DNA of 64,000 bases from Gordius sp. MW1 (Eukaryota; Nematomorpha; Gordioida; Gordea; Gordiidae): assembly GCA_964036665.1 (NCBI GenBank), contig OZ038529.1, forward strand, positions 10,479,060-10,543,059, written 5' to 3'. Made by a program: the position numbers and the translations under genes. Positions 46,280 to 56,280 of the stretch are shown here, one piece after another; position 1 is the stretch's first letter; every line of letters begins with the position of its first letter. The notes beneath the pieces were generated by a model. That model was not told where the DNA came from. It did no database searches and saw nothing but the letters and a program-made list of their open reading frames with translations.

Positions 46280-46427
46280 CATGGGCGTAACCAGAGGGGG
46301 AAGGGAGGGGCGGTTGCCCCCCTTTAAATCCAAAGATTTGGTGAATGACTAAAATCTCAAAAATAATCATTTTGCCCTTCTCCTAATCATTATTGCCCCC
46401 TCTAATCTAATGCTGGCTGCGCCCATG
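46280..46427. mobile_element. MITE of the CAT-GGCGTA family
   Basis: Left CATGGGCGTAACCAGAGGGG and right GCTGGCTGCGCCCATG are inverted. G- and C-rich blocks lie just inside. No clear target duplication. Confidence 0.55.
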
Positions 46428-47124
46428 AATTGGGTGTAAAATTAACCAAGGTCTTAGCCATTACTTGATTAAAACCAAAACAGTTAAAGGATTTATATTT
46501 TCACATACTTAAATCGCTCTTTAAACTTTATGTGTTTTTCTAATGATTCTAATGATGCTTATCCATATACTTTACATTTTATTCCCTATCTTTATACTAT
46601 TTGTGAATAATCTAAAATCAATCAGATTTTTTGAATTCATAAGAACAAAGTGGACCTGATGGATATATGATCAATTTGAATTAGACATTAAGTTATAAAT
46701 CATGGAAAATACCACAAGAAACCTAATTGAATAATTTTTAGACTAGCTTTATACAACCAAAAATATATATAGAAAAACTCAATCAGTTTCATTTGAAAAC
46801 GTTTAACTTATAAAAACAAAGTTGGGAAAAGAAAAACAATGTTTTAAAAGTAATGGATTTATGAAATTTGATGTAAATATCCTAGTAGTATATATATTCT
46901 GCAACATATTAGCAATTAAGTTCTAAGTATAGAATTTATTTTAAATTTTTTATTTACCATATTAATTATTTTAATGCAATAAACGGGTTGGGTTATTGAA
47001 AAATGAAATTATATTTTTATACAGCTCGCGCAAGGTGCTTTATTGATATATAGCAAATGTTAGAAGTAAGTCTAAACTTAAGTAGATGACATATTTCATT
47101 TCTTAAAACACGTGTTTATTATTA
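46428..47124. other. AT-rich DNA without features
   Basis: No coding or repeat structure was recognised. Confidence 0.4.
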
Positions 47125-48133
47125 ACTAGATGAACCCGGCAAACGTTGTTTTGCCATTTACCCGGATGTATTAGCAGAATATATATCATTTTATAGATAA
47201 ATTTCAATAGATTAAGAATATATCAAATATAATTGGTAAGTGTTTAATATGCAAAAAATTTTAAACAGATAGTTAAAGAGGGTCCAAGGCCCAGGCCCAC
47301 TTTAATTTATTTAGCCACGCAGGAGGGATTTCTTTCTTTCATCTTCATAAAATATGTATTTTTATAATCACGCAGGAGGGGACACGACCGTCCTATAATA
47401 ATAATAATTGAAGTGAAAAATAAGCAAAAAAATGACTTTGATTTAACATGGGCGTACGCAGGTTTTGAATTAGGGTGAGGCAGAATTAAAAAAAAATTTT
47501 CCTGACACCAAAAAAAATAATTTAAAAATTTTTTAGCGAGCAAAAAAAAGGTCTCGACATCCAAAAATTGTCCTTACCAAAAATTTACCTGAGGGCAAAA
47601 AAAGGTCATCGACTATCCAAAATTTTGGCAGTGGCTAATTAGGGAGGGGCAGTGGCTAATTAAGAAAGGGCAGTGACTAATTGGGGGGGGGGCAAAACAT
47701 AATTTTTTTTTTAATTTTTAAGGTTTTTTGTATTAAAATTTTTTTTTATTTTAAATTAGGGGGGGGGCAGCCCCCCCCCTTTGCGTACGCCCATGTAATT
47801 TAATGTTTTAAATCGTAAAAAGTTTCCATTTTCCACAGCATATGACTACATTTATCACAATCACAACACTACCTACACATGCTGCACATGCACACACATA
47901 GTTTCATTTAATACGCAGTACGTCATGAGGTTGCGTTTGATTGACGATTTATAAACGTATAAAACAAAATATCTCGAAAACTACTGGACCAATTGTCTCG
48001 AACAAATCTTAAAACATGCTCCGGAGTGTCAGGAATAAAGTGTGAAATTTTGAGCCAAATCGGTGTGGTAGTTTTCCAAAATTGGTGGCGGCTTACACAC
48101 AAACATACATAGTTTCATTTTTATATATAAGAT
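47125..48133 (+). repeat. Interspersed repeat, CCCGGCAAACG family, copy 2
   Basis: Same start (ACTAGATGAACCCGGCAAAC) and end (ATAGTTTCATTTTTATATAT with AAGAT) as copy 1, lengthened by an inserted MITE at 47447-47795. The CTACTGGACCAATTGTCTCG / GAGCCAAATCGGTGTGG pair near 47980-48065 corresponds to the hairpin of copy 1. Confidence 0.7.
47447..47795. mobile_element. MITE of the CAT-GGCGTA family inside a repeat
   Basis: Ends CATGGGCGTACGCA and TGCGTACGCCCATG are perfect inverted 14-mers. Flanking octamers TGATTTAA and TAATTTAA differ at one base. Three short GGGCAGTGGCTAATTAG-like units and G8/C9 runs lie inside. Confidence 0.75.
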
Positions 48134-48430
48134 ATTGGGGAAGAGCATATTAATACTTATTAATTGCTAAGCAATTTATTTATGGTAAAGTTTAGCATAA
48201 GCCTTAAAGAAATGTCACTGAGTTTTAAATGTAATTTAAGTTTCTTCTACAAAATAAACGCATAACCATGACCTAAAATACTTTGTAGAATCTAATGTTT
48301 ATATACCTCTGGTCTATTCATATGGTAACGGGTCTTACCTGATTTAATATGAAAGAAAATTTTTATGCAGCAATAAAACATTTAAGCTTCATATACTATA
48401 AGTCATATGACGTCATTATTAAGTGCTAAA

Positions 48431-48643
48431 ACGTATAAAACAAAAAAACGTGACCCCTCAAAAACTACTAGACCGATTTAGCTCAAACAAATTTTAAAAC
48501 ATGCTCCGGAGTATGGGGAATAAACTGGTAAATTTTGAGCCAAATCGGTCTGGTAGTTTTCCAAATTTGGTGGTGGCATACACACAATAAACACAAACAT
48601 ACATACAAACACGCATACATAGTTTCATTTTTATATATAAGAT
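48431..48643 (+). repeat. CCCGGCAAACG-family repeat, 3' part only
   Basis: Matches the last 200 bases of copies 1 and 2 (CTACTAGACCGATTTAGCTC, GAGCCAAATCGGTCTGGTAG), ending at the family terminus ATATATAAGAT. The 5' head is absent. Confidence 0.65.
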
Positions 48644-48904
48644 TATATCATGCCGTTGTAATAGCTAATATACCATCAAAATTTGTGGAAAATTTTTGGC
48701 TTAATAATTTTTTTAAATTAATATAAATTTGTTTGCTGAAAAATTTGTTGGCAATAATAAAAAATAAATACGTAAAATATATAAAACACAATGCATCAAA
48801 TGGTAAAAAAATACTATTCTAGTATATCATCATAGAGAGAATCTTCCGAAATAGGCCAAGGATCTGCAAACGATTTACTTGTATTTGCCTATAAAAATAC
48901 CAAG

Positions 48905-49095
48905 TAGTGTTGTAAAAACGGATGGGTTTTGTTTGGTCGACATTTGGTTTTAGTCGACTATTAAAAGTTTTTTGGTCTACTGTTCTTAGTCGACCTCTAG
49001 GCTTAGTCTAAATTTGAAAAGCAGACCCGAATTGACCGTTAATTTAGTTGAACCAAAGTTCGACCAAACAAAACCCAGCCGTTTTTACAACACTT
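48905..49095. mobile_element. 191-bp hAT-type MITE (TAGTGTTGT family)
   Basis: Ends TAGTGTTGTAAAAACGGATG and CCGTTTTTACAACACTT are inverted, continuing GGGTTTTGTTTGGTCGA and its complement. Flanking octamers ATACCAAG and ATACCAAA differ at the last base. It is the cleanest copy of the family in the window. Confidence 0.85.
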
Positions 49096-49251
49096 ATACC
49101 AAATCTTTGCTTCAATAAAAAAGATACCAAATGTTTAGACGGGGGTGAACGTCTACCTAAAGGCCTGTTTACCAATGTGTCTGATCTGAACACGAAGTGA
49201 CTAATGGAATAATATGTTTGGATAATAGGGCTTTTTATTGGTATTTCGCCC

Positions 49252-49525
49252 TTGGCAACAAACCAAACAATAATACTTTCAGAATTAACACTTACAAAGG
49301 TGCAATCTGCATATATAAAGACACTTGAGAGACGATTACAAAATACTTATTTATGGATTCCTGTTAACGAAACACCTGATTGCCCTGAGCTTTATAAGTC
49401 CTATCCAACTATTAAAAACTTTATCCAGAGAGACCTTTTCTCCACACTTCAAAATTGATGAAGACTACTTGAAAAACATTAGCTTATTTCGTCAACAATG
49501 GACTAAAGACTATCATCAGTCCTGA
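49252..49525 (+). other. Possible coding fragment of unknown function
   Basis: Two overlapping plus-strand frames: one to 49458 (LTLTKVQSAYIKTLERRLQN, TYLWIPVNETPDCPELY), the other from about 49420 to 49525 (FSPHFKIDEDYLKNISLFRQ, QWTKDYHQS). The composition looks protein-like and the second reads as a continuation of the first after a single frame change. There is no ATG at the front. It could be an exon, or a decayed gene or transposon piece. I do not recognise the family. Confidence 0.3.
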
Positions 49526-50400
49526 AAAGTCCAAGTCTTATACCAATAAATTGTGGATAAATTATTTAAAATAATATACGCTTTTGTCGCATATCAATTT
49601 AACTAACTAACATGCGAGTATCTATAGGGGAAGTTATGCTTAGACCTTTATTAAATTCGACTTATATTTTGCTATACGAAAAAAAGTTTTGGTTTAGATT
49701 TCAGCTGTACACATTATGAGCAATAATATATTTCTCCAAAAGTACGTGATAAAATGTAACATAAACAGTTTATATAGATGATAGCTAATGCTAAAAATAG
49801 TAAAGTACTAATGATTTTTTAAATAAATAAAATAAATTATAGTATAGATGGCAGTAAAGTAAAAGATTATTATATTTTTTTCCTCTACGTTTTTTTTAGG
49901 GAAATATAGATATCTCATGTTCTTAATTTATAGAAGATTATAAATATTCTTTAGGGAATTTGCATAGTGGTGTACATTTAACACTTATAATGTAGATAAA
50001 CAATTCAGAATACATTTAAAGACCGGTCAAAAAATGCTTTAAATGAATTTACTGAACTAATGTTATTTTATCCTCGTCGCCAATATAGAGTATTTACAAA
50101 TTTTTAAAATAACTAATTTAGTAAATTACAAATACCCGTATTTGTTCTCTAGGAATATGAACATCAAAGTTTTATTCTTTATTATCTTTAATGAATACTC
50201 ATCAACGACTTACTTAAATAATATATAATCCATTAATTTAGCTGTTATATTTTTCCAGAAGATCTGAGAAGTAACAAATCAATCCCAATAATTTCCATTT
50301 CTTTTAACTTACTTAAAACAAATTTCATCTGAATTTCTTAGTTTTTATTCTAAAATCGTAATTTAAGAACTTCTTCTTTATCGCATATTATATGAAGGGC
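49526..50400. other. AT-rich DNA without features
   Basis: No coding or repeat structure was recognised. Confidence 0.4.
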
Positions 50401-50401
50401 G

Positions 50402-50469
50402 TGGGGGCTTAGTTGGTATAGGCTTTGTCTTTAAACAAGAGCTCGTGGGTTCAAATCCCGCTTTCAGCA
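50402..50469 (+). tRNA. tRNA-like pseudogene or SINE head
   Basis: A box-A-like GCTTAGTTGGTATAGG and box-B GGGTTCAAATCCC are 24-25 bases apart. The T-arm pairs (GTGGG with CCCGC around TTCAAAT), and a TTTGT/ACAAG stem with a six-base loop CTTTAA recalls tRNA-Lys. The expected acceptor stem does not pair with TTTCAGC, so a functional tRNA is unlikely. Confidence 0.45.
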
Positions 50470-51561
50470 TTTTCTGTAAATATATCACATCGTCAACACG
50501 GCTGTCAGGCCTGGATAGCCAAGCATTACCCTCATCTAAACTATCAAACAGCTGTTGAAATATAGTTTTAAATACTGAGCACCATTTTATTGATCAGATG
50601 AAATTAGGATAAAAGGTTGATAATGTAATAAGCTTTTCACATTAGTCCTTCGAATTAATTCATGTGTAGTACTTTGATATACAAATATACGATCACATTA
50701 TTGTCTCACTCGCAATAACTGATTACATCGAAATTGTAAAAAATCATGTTCAATAGTTTTCAATTTGCATCATTCATGTTCTTTCCTGGTTGCCCACACT
50801 ACCATATCCATATTTTGTTAATCAAGTCAATACTTTATTTTTAATAAGGGGGGGGGGGGGGTGGGGGTGCATAGGAAAAAATTTGTTCCCCAAAATAGCC
50901 TACTTTATTTTCAATAACAGTGAAACACTTATGTAACTTTTTAAAGGTATTCATTTAAACATTGCAACATATTAATGATTGAAAATGCATAGAATTATTG
51001 GGTACCTGAAAGGTCACTTATCCTACCTGAACTGACCCTCATCTGACCTCCCTAATTGTAAAATGAGCGAACTGATTGATACCTAATATCTGGATTACGG
51101 ATATTTTCTGAACAATTTATTATAATTAAGACAAATTTTTGTTTAAATCCAAATTTCTGGTCTCATTTGGGTTATCACTTTTAAGATTTGTTTATTAATT
51201 ATTTTATCTTAAACTATTTTGTATGTAAGATGAACTTTAACATTTTTGAACACCATATATATAAATATACTATAATCTCGTATAAAGAAAGTTATAAATA
51301 ATATATTTCCTTTAGATTGAGAAAATAAATATGAGATGTGAACGAAATTCTGCATCAAACAGATGAATTAAAAATTGATATTGATAAAAATAATAAATTC
51401 TATCATGTAAAGATATTAGTTTTATAATTAGAACGTTTTCCCATACATCTCATTCCTATTTTATAATATAAACTACCTTTAATCTGATCACTGCTTGAAT
51501 GCTTAGTTTTTTATTACTATTGAAACATTTAGATGACTTTTTCATATACGGTTTTATAAAT
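50470..51561. other. AT-rich DNA with a G run
   Basis: A 14-base G run followed by TGGGGGTG lies at 50848-50868. Otherwise nothing was recognised. Confidence 0.4.
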
Positions 51562-51682
51562 GACTAGCTGACCGGGCAAATGTTGTTTTGCTATATACAT
51601 TATTTCTAGAAAAACAATACTATAAGTGATGTGCATGCTCATCGTTATGCCTCGATCATATAATGAGCGAAAATATAATTGT
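51562..51682 (+). repeat. CCCGGCAAACG-family repeat head, interrupted
   Basis: ACTAGCTGACCGGGCAAATG and TTGTTTTGC match the 5' end of copies at 37638 and 47125. The foldback element at 51691 was inserted downstream of it. Confidence 0.5.
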
Positions 51683-52061
51683 CCTATGGGTAGTGTTGTT
51701 AATCTGCTGGAAGTGGTTGTGCTGGTATAGTGCTAAACCTGGTAAAGGCACATATCTCCTACCATTACCATCATCATTAAGCAGCACATGCTGCTTAATA
51801 ACCCGGTTACTACCGTGGCAGATTAAAGTTGCCATGGTATTGGAAGAGATGTAAGTAACCGGGCATTTGGTAGATTGGATTGATATAACCGTGGTATTGA
51901 GCAGGCTTGTTTTAAACTAAACATGGTTTTTAGCAAATTTAATTTTAGCTTACTATTAGAGTTGGTAGCTGCCATATAATGCTAATCAATATTTTTCAAT
52001 CATATATTAATGCAAAAATGGTGTTAAAAATTTAAATATTTTTATCCTCTTTCTGACTAGA

Positions 52062-52795
52062 GGGGGGGGGGGGGTTTTGCCCCCCCCCTTATTTTTTATC
52101 CTCTTTCTCACCAGGGGGAGAGGGGGGGGGGGGGGTGTTTCGCCCCCCCCCCCCCTTATTTTTATCCTCTTTCTTACCAGAGAGGAGGGGGGGTGATTTG
52201 CCCCCCCCCCCATTTTTTACGCCTTTCTCACGAGGGGGAGGGGGGGGGGGGTGTTTTGCCCCCCCTTATTTTTTATCCTCTTTCTTACCAGAGGGGAGGG
52301 GGGGGGGGGTGGTGTTTTGCCCCCCCCCCCATTTTTTACGCCTTTTCTCGCAGGGGGGAGGGGGGGGGGGTGTTTTGCCCCCCCCCTATTTTTTACGCTT
52401 TTTCTCACCAGGGGGGGGGGTGTTTAGCCCCCTCCCCTTATTTTTTACGCTCTTTCTCACCAAGGGGGGGGGGGGGTGATTTGCCCCCCCCCCCTATTTT
52501 TTACGCTTTTTCTCACCAGGGGGAGGGGGGGGGGGTGTTTTGCCCCCCTTATTTTTTATCCTCTGTCTTACCAGAGGAAAGGGGGGGGGGGGGTGTTTTG
52601 CATTTTTTACGTTTTTCTCACCAGGGGGGGGGGGCCCCATTTTTTATCCTCTTTCTGACCAGAGACGAGGGGAGATGTTTTGCCCCCCCCCCTTTTTTAC
52701 GCTCTTTTTTTACCAGGGGGAGGGGGGGGGGGTGTGTTTTGTTCCCCCCCCCACTATTTCTTATGCTCTTTCTCACCAGGGGGGGGAATGTTAGG
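52062..52795. repeat. Tandem array of about 13 G-run/C-run units
   Basis: Each unit of about 57 bp has a G run (mostly 9-15), a short TGTTTTG or TGATTTG spacer, a C run (mostly 7-13), then TTATTTTTTATCCTCTTTCT or ATTTTTTACGCTTTTTCTC followed by (T/A)CCAG. Two spacer types (TATCCTC and TACGC) are mixed. In each unit the G run faces the following C run across 7-8 bases, so every unit can form its own hairpin. Confidence 0.9.
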
Positions 52796-53208
52796 GGGGA
52801 AGGAGTTTTTATAAACAATAGGAAAAAATATAACTATAACTATTGTAGTCTAGCTAGCTACTCTACTAGTTAGTCTCTCTCGTCTCTCCTCTCATTCTAA
52901 ATCTCATGTAATGTATGAGATGAGATAAAAGAAGGAGGGGGGGGATGAGTTTTTATAAACAATAGAAAATGATTTAAGATTGCCACTTTTGGAAAATAAA
53001 AATAAAGTTTTAGCCAAAGTGGTTGAAAATATTTAAAGGGATAGACAGTTGCTTCAAATATGATAAAATTATTTTTTAATTATTTTAAGTCAATTATAAA
53101 TAACATTAATTGCAACGCTTGAGCCATAAGTTCCTGTAATTTTTAAAACCATTATAACAAGCATTTTGGCATTTATTTAAATATAATTTTAAAATCCCTC
53201 CCCCCCGG

Positions 53209-53525
53209 TTAGGAAGAGGGTAAAAAAGAAGAGGGGGGGGGGGGCAAACCCCCCCCCCCCCCCCCCCCCCCCCCTCCCTCCCCCCTGGTGAGAAAGAGGG
53301 TAAAAAATAGGGGGGGGGGGCAAAACACCCCCCCCTCCCCCTGGTGAGAAAAAGCGTAAAAAATGGGGGGGGGGGGGGAGGGGGCAAAACACCCTCCCCC
53401 CTGGTGAGAAAAAGCGTAAAAAATGAGAAAGGGGGGGGGGGCAAAACACCCCACCCCCCCCCCCCTCTGGTAAGAAAGAGGATAAAAAATAAGGGGGGGG
53501 GGCAAAACACCCCCCCCCCCCTCTG
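53209..53525. repeat. Inverted counterpart array, about six units
   Basis: The complementary unit (CTGGTGAGAAA(A/G)AG(C/G), GTAAAAAATA, G run, GCAAAAC or GCAAAC, C run) is repeated about six times. It includes a 31-base C run near 53244-53274. It is less than half the length of the left array. Confidence 0.9.
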
Positions 53526-53886
53526 GTCAGAAAGAGGATAAAAATATTTAAATTTTTTAACACCATTTTTGCATTAATATATGATTGAAAAATATTGATT
53601 AGCATTATATGGCAGCTACCAACTCTAATAGTAAGCTAAAATTAAATTTGCTAAATACCATGTTTAGTTTAAAACAAGCCTGCTCAATACCACGGTTATA
53701 TCAATCCAATCTGCCAAATGCCCGGTTACTTACATCTCTCCCAACCAAGCAACCATGGTTGCCAGTGATAGCAACCGGGTTATTAAGCAGCATGATGCTG
53801 GTTATGATGATGGTTGGGTGAGATGTATGCTACTACCATAGGTTATGGTAGTAGCATTTTGGCATTTTAACAACACTACCTATGGG

Positions 53887-54387
53887 AAATAATTCACGAA
53901 CTTAATGTAGAAAGAATTAACACGCTAAATACAAATTATAAATTAATGCTATTATCCTAATTTAAATTTTGTTTATTTTTTAAAATAATTTTGACCGTAT
54001 ACTGTAACATTTTTATTATACTTTTAAATATCTAATTCGAGAAAACTTCAGCCTTGTATGTATGACGTCATTATTGTATATGATGCTATAAATGAAACTG
54101 GCCGGGAAATGTCCGATATTTTTAAAACAAAAAGGTATTTTAGGAATCTGAAAAAGCTGGAGACTAATTTGAACTATATATATCCCTACCTTTTTTAGCA
54201 TGTGACTCGAAAATGATAACAGACATATAACGTTTTCGCTCTTATCAGAGCTCATGAGTGTGCCATAGTTAATTTTCTAGTCGCACACTAAGCGAGATCG
54301 GTATACATAAAGCTCAAATTAGATTTATAACGCATTCTTATGGTGGTTAAGAAATAACCCTCATAATTATGGTGGTAATGACATTGG
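53887..54387. other. AT-rich DNA without features
   Basis: No gene was recognised; the minus-strand frame at 54016-54255 has no known counterpart. Confidence 0.4.
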
Positions 54388-55244
54388 TCTACAAGAAAAA
54401 TCAACCGGGAAACAGTCAACATATTCTGATATAGTTTTTTGTGGTGAACACATTTATGTTTTTCGTTTTTTCCTATACGTCAAGTTTTTTAGATATTTCA
54501 ATTCAAAGTTGCGAAAATGACCGTTTTTGACACTTTTTGATGCTCAATAGAGCGATATTGAATGGCTAAATTTTGCGGTAGAACCAACTTAGGGTAAAAC
54601 ATTCAAAAATGATTTTTTTCACTATTGTTTTTACTTTGTCCAATATATCAAATTTCAATTAGTCCCTATGCGTGAGCCTCCCTCCCTCGTCCCTCTCTAT
54701 CTAATTGGGTTTATAACACTATACTCTTGGTGCATGTGAGTGATTGATGGATAATGTGGGGGTGTGGGAATGTAAGAGTAGTGGCCTAATACGAGCTATT
54801 CCTCTAGTAGAGAGGGAGGATGACAGGCGTAGTAGTAGGAATAGTTCGTATTAACCCACTACGCTTGCACCCACCACCTCATCAATCACTTACATGCACT
54901 AAGGGTATAATGTTATATAAGCATATAAGCCAATTAGATAGAGAGGGAGGGAGGCTCAAAGGATGCCGCAAAGGGGAAAAAATCATTTTTCAATGTTTTA
55001 CCCTAAGTTGGTTCTACCACTTAGAGGTTTAAGATTTTTTTTAGCTATTCAATATCGCTCTATTGAGCGTCGAAAAGGGTCGAAAACGGTCATTTTCGCA
55101 ACTTTGAATCGAAATATCTAAAAAACTTGACGTATAGGAAAACAGCGAAAAACATATTTGTGTTCACCACAAATAACTCTATCAGAATATGTTAACCGTT
55201 TTCCGGTTGATTACACAAGACCTTTATTTGAAGACCAGTGTAAT
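54388..55244. mobile_element. Foldback element with arms of about 420 bp
   Basis: Sequence from about 54388 to 54813 is inverted at about 54816-55244. Matching blocks include ACATATTCTGATA, CCTATACGTCAAGTTTTTTA, TGACCGTTTT, CGATATTGAATGGCTA, GAACCAACTTAGGGTAAAAC and CCTCCCTCCCTC, each with its complement in reverse order. There is virtually no loop. The termini are near CATTGGTCTACAA and TTGAAGACCAGTG. It is non-coding; target duplication not identified. Confidence 0.8.
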
Positions 55245-55639
55245 TATTTTGTTTTATTATATTAGAAATTAGAGGATATTTATAATTTAATTGCGGCACT
55301 CCTGAAAGGGGTTATTATTATTTTCTGATTTATAAGTTTCAAATGTCTGGCATTTTCCATTCATATTAATAAATAACAAAGCGGAAATTAAATATAAATA
55401 AGTCACTTAGCTCAATTAAAAGATTTTCTTATTTAAAAACTAAATAATGAATATTAATTAAATTATTATATATTAATAATTGCTCGGGGGCCAAAGGGCA
55501 ATTTGCTCTTGGGGGGGGGCTTGCCCCCCCGCTTGCTACGCCACTGGTAGAGATCATTCTTAGGTTTAGTTGACTTTAAAGGCTTGTTTCAAATTTCAAT
55601 TCAAAGCTCTCTTTTTTACAAAATGACTTAGTCATGTAA
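55245..55639. other. AT-rich DNA with a G/C-run repeat end
   Basis: At 55485-55550 GGGGGCCAAAGGGCAATTTG, a G9 run, TTGCCCCCCC and TACGCCACTGG resemble the end of a CAT-GGCGTA type element. Nothing else was recognised. Confidence 0.4.
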
Positions 55640-56280
55640 AATGAAATTTCTCCACGACGGACACACAGGCATTTAATCAAGCAAATTTCAACCAACAAAG
55701 CAATCTATCCGTTATTGGTGTCGCATCGGATACGGGTTTGAGGACTGTAATTGCACATAGGTTGTTTACTGGTTAGGGAAGACGTTTATGTCCTATCGAA
55801 GTTTTGTGAAGCAAATTATTCTGTCATGAATCGCAAGGCTGATGCCATTAAGTTTGCGGTCAATAAATTGAATTAATACATCGATGGTCTTTAATTTACC
55901 TTGGTCACGGACCATCGCCTCCTAAAGCACTTTTCAGGTGTGTGATCACCATGTTATTACGCTGAAACTCCATCGGCTATTTTTCAAACAACAATGGATC
56001 AAATATTAGGAGGCATGAAGGGAATAGCCATATATATCGACGATTTACCAATTGCATGTGAAACTGAAGAAGTCCACAACGAGCTTCTTCTCAAGGTACT
56101 AGAAACTTTAAAAAAGTGAGGGTTCGTGCCAAACTTAACCAAGAGCATCTTGTGGGTTAAGGAAGTAACATTTAGGATACTGAATCAGCAACAAAGGGAT
56201 TCAAATCAAGAGTAATAATGTCGAACTAGAGACGCAATGAGAAAATTTGACTAATAAAAATAAAATTCAATCGTTTCTTG
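55640..56280 (+). pseudogene. Scrambled gypsy pol remnant (RNase H then RT)
   Basis: Around 55900 the translation FTLVTDHRLLKHFSG and, before it, GVASDTGLRTVIAHR are RNase H fragments. At 55965-56180 come PSAIFQTTMDQILGGMKGIA and IYIDDLPIACETEEVHNELL, the RT region with a YIDD box. In an intact pol RT precedes RNase H, so the order here is reversed. Multiple stops and frameshifts are present. Confidence 0.65.

Larger units (their letters stand above)
51691..53878. mobile_element. hAT-type foldback element with G/C-hairpin arrays
   Basis: A 2,188-bp element flanked by the exact octamer CCTATGGG (51683-51690 and 53879-53886). Its ends, TAGTGTTGTTAA and TTAACAACACTA, are perfect inverted repeats and match the terminus of the TAGTGTTGT MITE family. 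Inverted similarity runs inward for hundreds of bases on both arms (for example AATACCACGGTTATATCAAT near 53690 against its complement near 51880). Both arms then pass into tandem arrays of G-run/C-run units (52062-52795, 53209-53525) in opposite orientation. The centre (about 52800-53200) is single-copy. There is no transposase; the proline/glycine-rich open frames here are by-products of the arrays. Confidence 0.85.

Noticed and set aside
50402-50469. A functional tRNA (possible Lys type)
   Set aside because: The 3' acceptor strand TTTCAGC has no complementary 5' strand and the anticodon loop is one base short, so it is kept only as tRNA-like.
52135-53605. Many overlapping proline/glycine-rich open frames on both strands, up to 226 codons
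   Set aside because: They are produced by the G/C-run arrays, which have no stop codons in several frames; no start context, codon bias or domain supports a protein.
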